Program-made: the position numbers and the translations under genes | The notes under the pieces: model-generated | Told to the model about the DNA's origin: nothing | What the model saw: only the letters and a program-made list of their open reading frames with translations | The model's database searches: none | NCBI RefSeq assembly: GCF_014192095.1 | Contig: NZ_JACHXN010000003.1 | Location: 310,001 to 374,000 of the forward strand | Length of the DNA stretch: 64,000 nucleotides | Source of the DNA: Phyllobacterium trifolii | GTDB lineage: Bacteria; Pseudomonadota; Alphaproteobacteria; Rhizobiales; Rhizobiaceae | Reading direction: 5' to 3' | Shown: piece after piece, positions 45,429 through 53,443 of the stretch | How the letters are laid out: every line of letters starts with the position of its first letter | How positions within the stretch are numbered: the stretch's first letter is position 1

Positions 45429-45755
45429 ATGAGCAGCGTTGACACCGAAAACTGGATTATGGCTTGCGAGGCCGACGATATCGATGAGGAGGATGTCGTT
45501 CGCTTCGATTACAACGGCAGGACCTTCGCCATCTATCGTTCACCAGAAGACAAATATTATGCGACCGATGGGCTTTGTACCCATGAACAGGTCCATCTTG
45601 CCGACGGACTGGTGATGGATCATGTCATCGAATGTCCCAAGCATAATGGACGCTTTGATTATCGCACTGGCCAGGCCAAGGGCGCGCCCGTCTGCGTCAA
45701 TCTGAGGACGTACCCGGTGAAAGTCGAAGACGGCAAAATCCTGATTGCCTTGTAA
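45429..45755 (+). CDS. Rieske-type [2Fe-2S] ferredoxin (MocE-like)
   Basis: A 108-residue electron carrier. Rieske ligands are C50 and H52 in CTHEQVHL, and C69 and H72 in CPKHNGRF; the sequence DGLVMDHVIECPKHNGRFDYRTGQAKGAP is that of oxygenase ferredoxins. It presumably delivers electrons to the di-iron protein encoded just upstream. GAGGAGG precedes the ATG. Confidence 0.92.
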   Translation: MSSVDTENWIMACEADDIDEEDVVRFDYNGRTFAIYRSPEDKYYATDGLCTHEQVHLADGLVMDHVIECPKHNGRFDYRTGQAKGAPVCVNLRTYPVKVEDGKILIAL

Positions 45756-46087
45756 CGACGTTTTCCCCAGGCGAGGCCAGCGTCCGCGTCGGTCCTGACG
45801 AAACCCTACAGTCCCTGCGGCGCCCTCTGCTTTCAAAAGCGGTTCGCGAAACCGATGGTTTACGATTCGGACGGCAAAGCTGCTCAAAGCCGAAACCCTT
45901 CATTTACCATGACCGTCACAATCGCTTGAAACACGGTTCGCTTGGCGTCCGGCGGCCCCGCTTTATCCTTTCCTTAAAGCCTCATCTGCAAAAGTTAACG
46001 CCGACAGGAATGTTGCAGAGAACATTCGGGAAATGACCGCGACTTATCCGGCTCCGGCCGGATTTCGCGGAAAGCAGGAAAAAGTTG
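45756..46087. other. Intergenic region upstream of the histidine kinase
   Basis: About 330 bases with no gene I can support; it must hold the promoter of the kinase operon. Overlapping short frames on both strands lack ribosome-binding sites. Confidence 0.35.
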
Positions 46088-47896
46088 GTGCCGATTCACT
46101 CCGTCACACAATCCAGAATTGCGGCAGGCTACAAACGCCTGTGCAAGCGCTGGGTCAGTCCGTCCGCTGCTGGTGGTGCCACCGCCGAGCGGGACGCGCG
46201 CATGGCCGGCGCGTTTCTCGGCATGCCGCTGATGCTGGCTATCGCATTGACCTCCAGCCACTCGATCGCGGGTGAACTCGACGCGATGTTGAGCTTGGTT
46301 GCCGGCGTTCTGGCGCTTCCGATGATCTTTTGCGGTGCGCTTTCAGTATCGAAGAACAGCGCATCGGTCGGCGTGAGCGCGCTTCTGGCCTATTCTCTGT
46401 CTGTCACCGCAATCAGTGTCACCGCACCATCGACGAATTTGCTGCTCTGGATCATGGCCGCGGCTATCCCTCTCGAAACCTGGTTTGTCTGCCGTAATGA
46501 GAAATCCATTCGCCTGCCGGCTGGTATTGCCGCCGGGGTGCTTGCAACACTCTTCGTCGTTGCGATGCGGGCAGGTGAAAGCGTGACATTGTCGCCCTTG
46601 GTGCTGCTTGCTTCATTGGGTTATCTGGCGACGCTCATTGTCAGAACCGCTGGCACTCTCGCTGCCCGCACCGCTGCTGCCCGCCGCGATGATCGCGTGG
46701 CCGATCTCGAGAACGCTATCGATGGCGTCGTGTTCAGTCTCGGAGCGGACGGGCTCATTGTCTCGCTGTCGCCCAATGCGCAGGACCAGTTCGGCATCGC
46801 ACGCAATCTCCTGATTGGCACGCCTCTGCTCGACCGCGTGCACGTGTCGGATCGCGTGCAGTTCTTGAGTTTCCTGTCGGATATGAAGAGCGGCGCTTCG
46901 AGTGCGACAGCCGAGATCAAGCTGCGCTGCGTCGCACCGGGCGCGACGTCGAAACACGCCCATAGCGTGCGCTTCGCCACCTATCGCCTGCGCGCCGTTC
47001 CGCACAGCCGGGAGACAGGTTTTGTCGTTGTCGCGACCGATATTTCGCAGGCTGTCGCTGACCGCAATGCGCTGATAATTGCGCGCCGTGAGGTCGAAAC
47101 AGCTGAAATCGCCAAGGGTCGTTTCCTTGCTTCGGTCAGCCATGAGCTGCGCACACCGCTGAACTCGATCATCGGCTTTTCCGATGTGTTGCTGCAGGAG
47201 ATTTGCGGCAAGCTGCCGGACGGACGTCAACGCGAATATGTGGAGCTTGTAAACCAGTCAGGCAATCATCTCCTTTCGGTCGTCAACGCCATTCTCGACG
47301 TGTCGAAGATCGAGGCGGGCACCTATCCGATCTTCACGGAGAGCTTCGCCTTCAAGAATGCCGTGACCATGGTGCACGACATGATGGCGCATCAGGCCTC
47401 GCAAAAAGGCGTGACGCTGTGCGACCGTGTCAGCCCGCGCATCGGCAATGTCGTTGCCGATAGCCGCGCCATCAATCAGGTGCTGATCAACCTCGTTTCA
47501 AACGCCATCAAGTTTACCGAAAGCGGCGGCGTCGTCACCATCGATGCACTGATCGAAGACAACATGCTGGCCTTCTCCGTAAGTGATACGGGCATCGGCA
47601 TTGCAGAAGCCGATCTGAAGACCTTGGGCCAGCCATTCCGGCAGGTGCAGAACGATTACACGCGCAACCACGAAGGTACGGGCCTTGGCCTTGCCACGGT
47701 CAAAGGTCTTGTCGGGCTGCATGACGGCGAATTGAGGATCAAAAGTATTCCAGGGCAGGGCACGGTCGTCGATGTGCGCATTCCCCTGGACGGTCCCGTG
47801 ATCGAACATTTTTCGGACGAGGCGAACATTGTCGAATTCAAGATCGAAAGCGATATCGAGGGAGGTTCCCATGGGGAAGCCCGTAAGTCGGCCTAG
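46088..47896 (+). CDS. Membrane PAS-sensor histidine kinase (DivJ/PleC-like)
   Basis: A 602-residue hybrid-less kinase. N-terminal domain with five or six membrane helices (about 40-205), a PAS domain (LENAIDGVVFSLGADGLIVSLSPNAQDQFG), HisKA with FLASVSHELRTPLNSIIGFSDVL, and HATPase boxes NLVSNAIKF, DTGIGI and GTGLGLATVKGLV. The HisKA sequence is of the DivJ/PleC/PdhS cell-cycle type, so a role in DivK phosphorylation is possible but unproven. Start taken at GTG seven bases after AGGAA; a TTG one codon earlier is the alternative. Its end overlaps the next gene by 26 bases. Confidence 0.82.
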   Translation: MPIHSVTQSRIAAGYKRLCKRWVSPSAAGGATAERDARMAGAFLGMPLMLAIALTSSHSIAGELDAMLSLVAGVLALPMIFCGALSVSKNSASVGVSALLAYSLSVTAISVTAPSTNLLLWIMAAAIPLETWFVCRNEKSIRLPAGIAAGVLATLFVVAMRAGESVTLSPLVLLASLGYLATLIVRTAGTLAARTAAARRDDRVADLENAIDGVVFSLGADGLIVSLSPNAQDQFGIARNLLIGTPLLDRVHVSDRVQFLSFLSDMKSGASSATAEIKLRCVAPGATSKHAHSVRFATYRLRAVPHSRETGFVVVATDISQAVADRNALIIARREVETAEIAKGRFLASVSHELRTPLNSIIGFSDVLLQEICGKLPDGRQREYVELVNQSGNHLLSVVNAILDVSKIEAGTYPIFTESFAFKNAVTMVHDMMAHQASQKGVTLCDRVSPRIGNVVADSRAINQVLINLVSNAIKFTESGGVVTIDALIEDNMLAFSVSDTGIGIAEADLKTLGQPFRQVQNDYTRNHEGTGLGLATVKGLVGLHDGELRIKSIPGQGTVVDVRIPLDGPVIEHFSDEANIVEFKIESDIEGGSHGEARKSA

Positions 47897-48743
47897 CAAA
47901 AAGCGGCGCGCCCCGAGGCGGGGCAAGTTCGCCGTGGCTGTTTTCGCAACCGGCAGTCTGATCGCCAGCAATCCCGGTATTGCCGGCGGCACCACGGCCT
48001 TTCTGGTGACGCTCGGCTTCATCTCCGCCAATGCGCTTTGGTATCAGCCGCATGTACACGAGGGCGTGTTCTTCCGCACGCGGCCGGAACTCGTCTTCAA
48101 ACCGGTCAAGCAAAGCAATATTTCCTTGCCGGGCGGTACCTCGCAGGCACAATCAGCCGATGCGCCCATTCGCGAGGTAAAATCTGTTCCAATTCCGCAG
48201 AGCCCCGACCCGATTGCCGCCGCGATCAATGGCGACCCGGTTCTCGCGCCAGGTGGCGATCCGGAAGTTGCCAAACTGCAGCAGAAACTTCTGGCGCTCG
48301 GTTTTTATAGCGGCACTGTCGACGGCATTTCCGGCAAAGGCACTCGTGCCGCTATCGATGCCTATCGCAAGGCAACGGCTGCCATGGGTATCGAGCCCGA
48401 GCAGGCTGTTGACAATGCCAGCGAAACCACCGCGAGCATTGCCATACCGGAGAAAAAGCCGGAACAGACGCAAGAAAAAGCAACAATCCAAAAGGTTTCC
48501 ACCAGTCCGGCGCAGGACAATGCAGCCGTCGCGAGCGCTGGCGGATTGTCGCCCGCAGAGATTGTACGGGTTCAGGCGGGCCTTCGTGCATTCGGCAATG
48601 ATATGGTCGAGATCGACGGCAAGGTTGGCGCCTCCACCAAAAGTGCTGTGAGCGAATTCCAGAAGCTGTTCCGCCTGCCGGTGACCGGCGAGCCGGATCA
48701 AAAGCTGCTCGCCAAGATGCAGGAAATAGGTTTAATAAATTAA
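47871..48743 (+). CDS. Membrane-anchored peptidoglycan-binding protein
   Basis: A 290-residue protein. A basic N-terminus (MGKPVSRPSKKRRAPRRGK) is followed by a membrane segment (about 20-60), a Pro/Gln-rich linker, and two PG_binding_1 domains (LQQKLLALGFYSGTVDGISGKGTRAAIDAY and VQAGLRAFGNDMVEIDGKVGASTKSAVSEFQ). It starts inside the kinase gene with GGGAGG ahead of the ATG, so it is coupled to the kinase and may link envelope growth with its signalling. Confidence 0.85.
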   Translation: MGKPVSRPSKKRRAPRRGKFAVAVFATGSLIASNPGIAGGTTAFLVTLGFISANALWYQPHVHEGVFFRTRPELVFKPVKQSNISLPGGTSQAQSADAPIREVKSVPIPQSPDPIAAAINGDPVLAPGGDPEVAKLQQKLLALGFYSGTVDGISGKGTRAAIDAYRKATAAMGIEPEQAVDNASETTASIAIPEKKPEQTQEKATIQKVSTSPAQDNAAVASAGGLSPAEIVRVQAGLRAFGNDMVEIDGKVGASTKSAVSEFQKLFRLPVTGEPDQKLLAKMQEIGLIN

Positions 48744-48750
48744 GCTCTGG

Positions 48751-48929
48751 CTATCTCCCCCTTTGTGGGGGAGAAAGCGATTTCAGCATCTTAGCCCTTG
48801 CTAAGTGCTAGAAATCGCCAGAGAGGGGATTTGCTTCATTGAACTATCCCCTCACTTGGATTTTCCAAGGATTTAGCAAAGAGGCTAAATCCAGGTAAAT
48901 CCTTTCTCTCCCACAAGGGGAGAGATAAT
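48751..48929. repeat. Intergenic three-hairpin repeat, family B, copy 2
   Basis: Nearly identical to the element at 34413, same orientation, with a few substitutions and a missing CT in the first inner loop. It starts 8 bases after the peptidoglycan-binding protein stop and could act as a terminator or RNA-stabilising structure for that operon. Confidence 0.9.
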
Positions 48930-48966
48930 CGGCATCGACTGCATCGCCCGAATTGAGAGAAACCGC

Positions 48967-49314
48967 ATGCGCCTGACATCTGAATTCTGGGTTGCTGCAC
49001 TGGTCAGGCGTGTCAACGGTACAGGTGCGTTCGCTGCGTTGAGCAACAAGGGCGCGGCGGAAGCGGGCGCAATTTTCATCAAGTTCCGCAATGCGGATGG
49101 CTCCTATGATCTCTTCGGACCCGCACCGCAAATGGTCTACGATGAAACCAAGCCCGATGAGCGGCTGTTTACGCCATTGAATACCCGCGTGGCTGAAATG
49201 GAAATCAATGACGATCTGGAAAAGCAGAAGCGCTGGGATCGGGATTTGTGGATCGTCGAGATCGAGGATTATCGTGGGGATCGATCCGAACTTTTTCCGG
49301 TGGCGAAAGACTAG
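48967..49314 (+). CDS. DUF1491 family protein
   Basis: A 115-residue soluble protein, MRLTSEFWVAALVRRVNGTGAFAALSNKGAAEAGAIFIKFR to WDRDLWIVEIEDY, which is the full DUF1491 domain of Rhizobiales and relatives. Function unknown. Its stop overlaps that of the convergent DUF2336 gene by 4 bases. Confidence 0.9.
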   Translation: MRLTSEFWVAALVRRVNGTGAFAALSNKGAAEAGAIFIKFRNADGSYDLFGPAPQMVYDETKPDERLFTPLNTRVAEMEINDDLEKQKRWDRDLWIVEIEDYRGDRSELFPVAKD

Positions 49315-50276
49315 GAGACCTTGCGGGCGCCGTTCTCGAAGTCCGCGGCCATCTCGCGCAGTTTCTGCCGTAGTTTCAGCGAGTTTTCCTTGGCCTTCCA
49401 GCGCTCGACGGTCGCCTCGGCTTTTTCCTGATCAATCTGGCGATAGGATTGCACGAAGAGGCGCAGCGAATGCAGATCCTTGTGCACGAGGCCGAACAGC
49501 CCTGTGAGGACGAGATGTGCGGCCTCGGCAGAAAGCCCGAGAGACGCCAGCGCGATCGTCAGTTCTGCATTCAGGCCATGGCCGATGATCCGTTTTGCAC
49601 TGTCGGTATCGAGGTCAAGGGCCTTGGCAAATTCCTGTTCGAAGAAGGTCGTCTGGTCGAGAAGAGCCGCATCGACAAGATGTTCGGCCAAAGCCTGATC
49701 GCTGGAAAAGCCGGCATCGCTGTCCCGCATCAGCGCCTTCAAAGCCTCACGCGTTTCACGCAGGCGTGGCGATTCCTGGGTCGGCAGGGTATCTGGCATG
49801 TCGCTTTCCCTGCCATGAGCGAAATTCGATTGAGACGTCAAAGCACGTTCAATGGCCGGGTCATTGAACCCATGCAGCACGCGCAGAAGTTCGGGATCGG
49901 TGATCTCGCGCCGCGCGATCGCCCGCGCATGGCCAAGGCCCTTATGCGCGATTATGTCGATCAGGTCAGACGTATTCAGAACCGGCGAGCGCAGCAGAAG
50001 CGGCGCAGATATATCCACCTCGTCCTCCGCGAGCGCGATGACAAGCCGTTTCGGTGCGTGGGAAAATTCCGACAGGGCGGCGGCCGCATGGCGCCGCACA
50101 CGCTGCGAGGCGAGGGCGAGGAGCGGGACTGCGAGATCCTCGAGCTGCTGCGCATCGCTCTTTGCCGGTCTTGCGACGCAGCAGAAGGCAGTAATCGACG
50201 CGGTGAGGAGATCGTCAGCCTTGCTGCCGCTACTGCGGTCTTCAAGCGCCCGAAACTCAGGATACTTCACGAACAC
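49311..50276 (-). CDS. DUF2336 family protein
   Basis: A 321-residue, all-helical protein with HEAT-like blocks: QLEDLAVPLLALASQRVRRHAAAALSEF, DISAPLLLRSPVLNTSDLIDII, ARAIARREI, and a C-terminal region (FFEQEFAKALDLDTDSAKRIIGHGL) typical of DUF2336. These proteins are widespread in alphaproteobacteria and uncharacterised. A near-consensus CtrA box lies upstream. Confidence 0.85.
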   Translation of the reverse strand: MFVKYPEFRALEDRSSGSKADDLLTASITAFCCVARPAKSDAQQLEDLAVPLLALASQRVRRHAAAALSEFSHAPKRLVIALAEDEVDISAPLLLRSPVLNTSDLIDIIAHKGLGHARAIARREITDPELLRVLHGFNDPAIERALTSQSNFAHGRESDMPDTLPTQESPRLRETREALKALMRDSDAGFSSDQALAEHLVDAALLDQTTFFEQEFAKALDLDTDSAKRIIGHGLNAELTIALASLGLSAEAAHLVLTGLFGLVHKDLHSLRLFVQSYRQIDQEKAEATVERWKAKENSLKLRQKLREMAADFENGARKVS

Positions 50277-50331
50277 AACTCCACGAGACGCAGTACGAGG
50301 TTAAACAATGGCTAAAATTAGCCTTGAAGCG

Positions 50332-50346
50332 TTAGCAACCCGTTAA
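50332..50346. promoter_or_regulatory. Near-consensus CtrA box upstream of the DUF2336 gene
   Basis: TTAG, seven bases, then TTAACCAT: one mismatch to the CtrA consensus TTAA-N7-TTAA, 55 bases before the DUF2336 ATG. Confidence 0.35.
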
Positions 50347-50432
50347 CCATCGGTGGGCTAATGAAAATTATGGCGCAAATCGTGCGCGCGTAAGCATCGG
50401 CGTATCAAGGAGATCAACGAACTCGGATGCGT

Positions 50433-50567
50433 TGATGTTCACGCCATGACGGCCTGCAAACGGCATTTTTCTGCGATCCGGTGCTCACGTACTTCAAGTA
50501 CGCTCCGCTCCGGTTCTCGAAAACCACCGTTTTCGCCACGTCATGATCGCGAATTTCGACACATCCT
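50433..50567. repeat. Intergenic palindromic repeat, family A, copy 3
   Basis: GTTCACGCCATGACGGCCTG on the left and its imperfect complement ending TCATGATCGCGAATTTC on the right, around the shared CCGGTGCTCACGTACTTCAA core. It lies between the DUF2336 gene and a small plus-strand gene. Confidence 0.85.
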
Positions 50568-50583
50568 AAAACGGATGGGCGAT

Positions 50584-50775
50584 ATGGGGTTGGTCATCAC
50601 ATTTCCAGGCAGCGCAAACAAGCGCCGCACCATTGCAGACAACGAACGGCAGACGACTGCCGAAATCACGATTTTTCCCGGCGTGCGCTACGAGCGTTAT
50701 GCACCGGAAGCGCCAAAGCGCGTCAAACCAAAATCACCGCGCAGATATTTCGATACGATGCCGCAGCCGGGCTGA
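50584..50775 (+). CDS. Small basic protein of unknown function
   Basis: A 63-residue protein beginning MGLVITFPGSANKRRTIADN and ending KSPRRYFDTMPQPG. The MGLVITFPG start recalls small uncharacterised rhizobial proteins. The frame runs upstream through the family A repeat, which I take to be non-coding; an alternative ATG lies nine bases upstream. Confidence 0.45.
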   Translation: MGLVITFPGSANKRRTIADNERQTTAEITIFPGVRYERYAPEAPKRVKPKSPRRYFDTMPQPG

Positions 50776-50843
50776 ACTGCTGCTCGTTATTCAAGCAACT
50801 CGCATCTTTGCTTATTAAATCAGCTTCTATCGCACTCGCGTGC

Positions 50844-50872
50844 TTGACACGAATGGCGGCTGCCTATCCTAT
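50844..50872 (+). promoter_or_regulatory. Putative sigma-70 promoter of the MHS transporter gene
   Basis: TTGACA, a 17-base spacer and TCCTAT, ending about 60 bases before the transporter ATG. Confidence 0.35.
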
Positions 50873-50930
50873 TGCGGATTATTACGCGCGCTAAATTTAT
50901 TCTTACACCATTTCAACAGAGAGATTTTCA

Positions 50931-52241
50931 ATGTCATCAATTACCGGCACCGCCGAGAGTATTGGCTTACCTTCAGCTCATCCAAAGCGTCTAGCCCTTG
51001 CCAGCATGGTTGGTACGACGCTGGAATATTACGATTTCACCATCTACAACACGATGGCGGCGCTGGTCTTCAGCCAGCTGTTCTTCCCGAGCGTCGATCC
51101 CATGGTCGGCACGATGCTGGCATTTTCCACCTACGCGATCGGTTACTTGTCACGCCCGCTCGGCGGCCTGTTTTTTGGCCGCCTCGGCGACAAGATCGGC
51201 CGCCGCGCCGTCCTTGTGATAACGCTGATCATCATGGGGCTAACGACTGCGACCATCGGCCTGCTGCCGACCTATGGCTCCGCCGGAATACTGGCGCCGC
51301 TGCTGCTGATAACGTTGCGCTTCGTGCAGGGTGTTGCTCTCGGCGGCGAATGGGCGGGCGCGGTCTTGCTGGCAGTCGAGCATGGACGGCAGGACCAGCG
51401 GGGACTCAATGCCTCGTGGACACAGATGGGACCCGCCCTGGGCACCCTTCTTGGGACCGGCCTGATCTATGGCTTTACGTCGCTCATGGACAACGAAACT
51501 TTCCTCGCATGGGGCTGGCGCGTCCCTTTTCTTCTCAGCCTTGCCTTGGTCACGTTTGGGCTGTGGGTTCGCAGCGGCGTCGAGGAATCGCCGATGTTCA
51601 AGCAGCTCGAAGAGGCGCATACCAAGGCAAAGGCGCCGATCAAGGAGGTCGTCACCAATCATTGGCGCCGCCTTTTGCTGGCCGGCGGTTCGCGCATCGG
51701 CGGCGACGTGCTCTACGGGTTGGTCGTTGTCTTCACGCTGACCTACGTGACCACCGTCCTGCAACTACCGAAGTCCACGGCCCTGATGGCTCTCTTGATA
51801 GGTACGGGGTTCAATGCGCTGGCCGTTCCGCTCTTTGCGATCTTATCCGATCATTGGGGACGGCGACCGGTGCTCGCACTCGGTGTCGTGAGCACAATAG
51901 TCTGGGCTTTCCTTATGTTCGCGCTGCTCGACACGACGCAGACCCTGGCGATCGTGCTCGCCTCCGTTGGTGGACTGATCGTGCATGCGTGTCTTTACGG
52001 TCCGCAGGCGTTATTCATCATCGAACAATTCCCGACCCGGATCCGCTTCACCGGCGCATCGCTCGCTTATACTTTTGCCGGGATTATCGGCGGTGGATTC
52101 GCTCCCTTGATTATGGCGGCGCTGTTCAAAAGCTATTCGAGCTCCTACGCCATCTCGATCTACGTAGCGGGTGCGGCTTGCGTGACGGGATTGGTGCTGT
52201 TGCTTGCGCGCGAAACAGCCCACAAGCCCCTGGAGGAGTAG
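50931..52241 (+). CDS. MFS transporter, metabolite:H+ symporter (MHS) family
   Basis: A 436-residue inner-membrane protein with twelve predicted helices. MHS signatures: GTTLEYYDFTIYNTMAAL in helix 1, YAIGYLSRPLGGLFFGRLGDKIGRRAVL after helix 2, RFVQGVALGGEWAGAVLLAVEH, and SDHWGRRPVLALG in the second half. Relatives carry shikimate, alpha-ketoglutarate, proline/betaine or citrate; substrate not determinable here. Monocistronic. Confidence 0.9.
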   Translation: MSSITGTAESIGLPSAHPKRLALASMVGTTLEYYDFTIYNTMAALVFSQLFFPSVDPMVGTMLAFSTYAIGYLSRPLGGLFFGRLGDKIGRRAVLVITLIIMGLTTATIGLLPTYGSAGILAPLLLITLRFVQGVALGGEWAGAVLLAVEHGRQDQRGLNASWTQMGPALGTLLGTGLIYGFTSLMDNETFLAWGWRVPFLLSLALVTFGLWVRSGVEESPMFKQLEEAHTKAKAPIKEVVTNHWRRLLLAGGSRIGGDVLYGLVVVFTLTYVTTVLQLPKSTALMALLIGTGFNALAVPLFAILSDHWGRRPVLALGVVSTIVWAFLMFALLDTTQTLAIVLASVGGLIVHACLYGPQALFIIEQFPTRIRFTGASLAYTFAGIIGGGFAPLIMAALFKSYSSSYAISIYVAGAACVTGLVLLLARETAHKPLEE

Positions 52242-52284
52242 CGCTTCTTTCGTGAAACTGGCAGCGACCTCAGGCCGCTGCCGG

Positions 52285-52830
52285 TCAAAGCAGCGGTGTA
52301 CAGCTGGCACTCTGCAGGAAGGAACCGACTTCTTCCTTCCAGGACTCATCCGGCACGAAACTGCGGATGACAACAAAGCCTTCGTCCATGTCGGCCTCGA
52401 TAAGCACGGAGTTTTCCGCCGCTGCGGGCTTGGTTTTGTTGAGTTCGATCATCTGCAGCGGTGTCGCGATGACCAGATCGAGCTGGTCGGCAATCGCGGT
52501 GCGATCATTGATCGAATAGATGTTTTCGCCTTGGCGGTTGTAGACGGAGATTGACCAATAAGGTGTCGTGCCGACGCCGGTGATGTGGGCGGGGAGATCC
52601 TCGATATCGAAACGGCAGGCTGCTGCCTGAAACAGTGGATCGAAGGCTAGCGGCACGGTTCCCGGCGCCCGGTCCCGAGTCACGCTATGGAATTGCCAGT
52701 CATCGCCATAGGCGGAAATGCGCGACCAGGCGTTGCGATCGGAATAGAAGGGCACGAGCAGGACAACCGCGATGTGAACGATGCCGGCTCCGATGAGACC
52801 AAAGAGCAGGGCGCGAAAAAGCTTACCCAT
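52285..52830 (-). CDS. DUF1254 family exported protein
   Basis: A 181-residue protein with an N-terminal hydrophobic segment (LLFGLIGAGIVHIAVVLLVPF) that anchors or exports it. The mature part (DPLFQAAACRFDIEDLPAHITGV, TPYWSISVYNRQGENIYSINDRTA, VIRSFVPDESWKEEV) is the rhizobial DUF1254 type. It overlaps the DUF1214 gene upstream by 8 bases; the two families occur together or fused, implying one complex. Confidence 0.82.
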   Translation of the reverse strand: MGKLFRALLFGLIGAGIVHIAVVLLVPFYSDRNAWSRISAYGDDWQFHSVTRDRAPGTVPLAFDPLFQAAACRFDIEDLPAHITGVGTTPYWSISVYNRQGENIYSINDRTAIADQLDLVIATPLQMIELNKTKPAAAENSVLIEADMDEGFVVIRSFVPDESWKEEVGSFLQSASCTPLL

Positions 52831-53407
52831 CGCAGCTGATCCTCGTGACCGCCGGAAATGTCATGTCGACGAGACCCGAATTGCTGCCGACAGGCGTATC
52901 ATAGAGGGTCATCACGAGCACCATCCGGCCGGCGCCCATCGTGGCAAGCCAGTTTCCCGGTTGCGCCTTGGGCGAAACGAGCACCACGAACTGGCCATTC
53001 TCCTGGCGGAGTATTTGCCGCGAATGCAGCGCAGGCAGGCGGTCCTTACCTGGGTCAAGTGCGATGAGCGATCGGTCGGCCGCGTAGAGCGTCCAGAAAC
53101 GCGAATTGGGGCTATTGCCTTCGATCCTGTAGGAGCAGCGCCGGTCGAGTGCCTGGCCCTGATTATCATCATAGGCGTAAAAGGCGAGGCCCTCGGCGGA
53201 CCCAAGCGGAAAGGCGCCTTCGCGGGCGGCGCGCGCCTTGGCATAAGGATCGGAGAGGAGGGTACCTGCTTCCGGATGCCCGGTCCATTGGCCGACGGTC
53301 AGCGCGCCAAAGCCATCGAAACGGTTGACCGCGTACCATGCGCTCAGCGTGCCGCCGCCGACAGCAATCACAAGCGCAATGAGGGCGAGGAGAACATTTC
53401 GAAACAT
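52823..53407 (-). CDS. DUF1214 family exported protein
   Basis: A 194-residue protein starting MFRNVLLALIALVIAVGGGTLSAWYAVNRF, one membrane or signal segment, then DPYAKARAAREGAFPLGSAEGLAFYAYDD, NSRFWTLYAADRSLIAL, and PGNWLATMGAGRMVLVMTLYDTPVG, which are DUF1214 blocks. Function unknown. First gene of a two-gene operon; 12 codons of open frame upstream are discarded because they lack a ribosome-binding site. Confidence 0.82.
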   Translation of the reverse strand: MFRNVLLALIALVIAVGGGTLSAWYAVNRFDGFGALTVGQWTGHPEAGTLLSDPYAKARAAREGAFPLGSAEGLAFYAYDDNQGQALDRRCSYRIEGNSPNSRFWTLYAADRSLIALDPGKDRLPALHSRQILRQENGQFVVLVSPKAQPGNWLATMGAGRMVLVMTLYDTPVGSNSGLVDMTFPAVTRISCDG

Positions 53408-53443
53408 CGAATCAGAAGTACACGCGAGTGTTGGGGCATGCAA

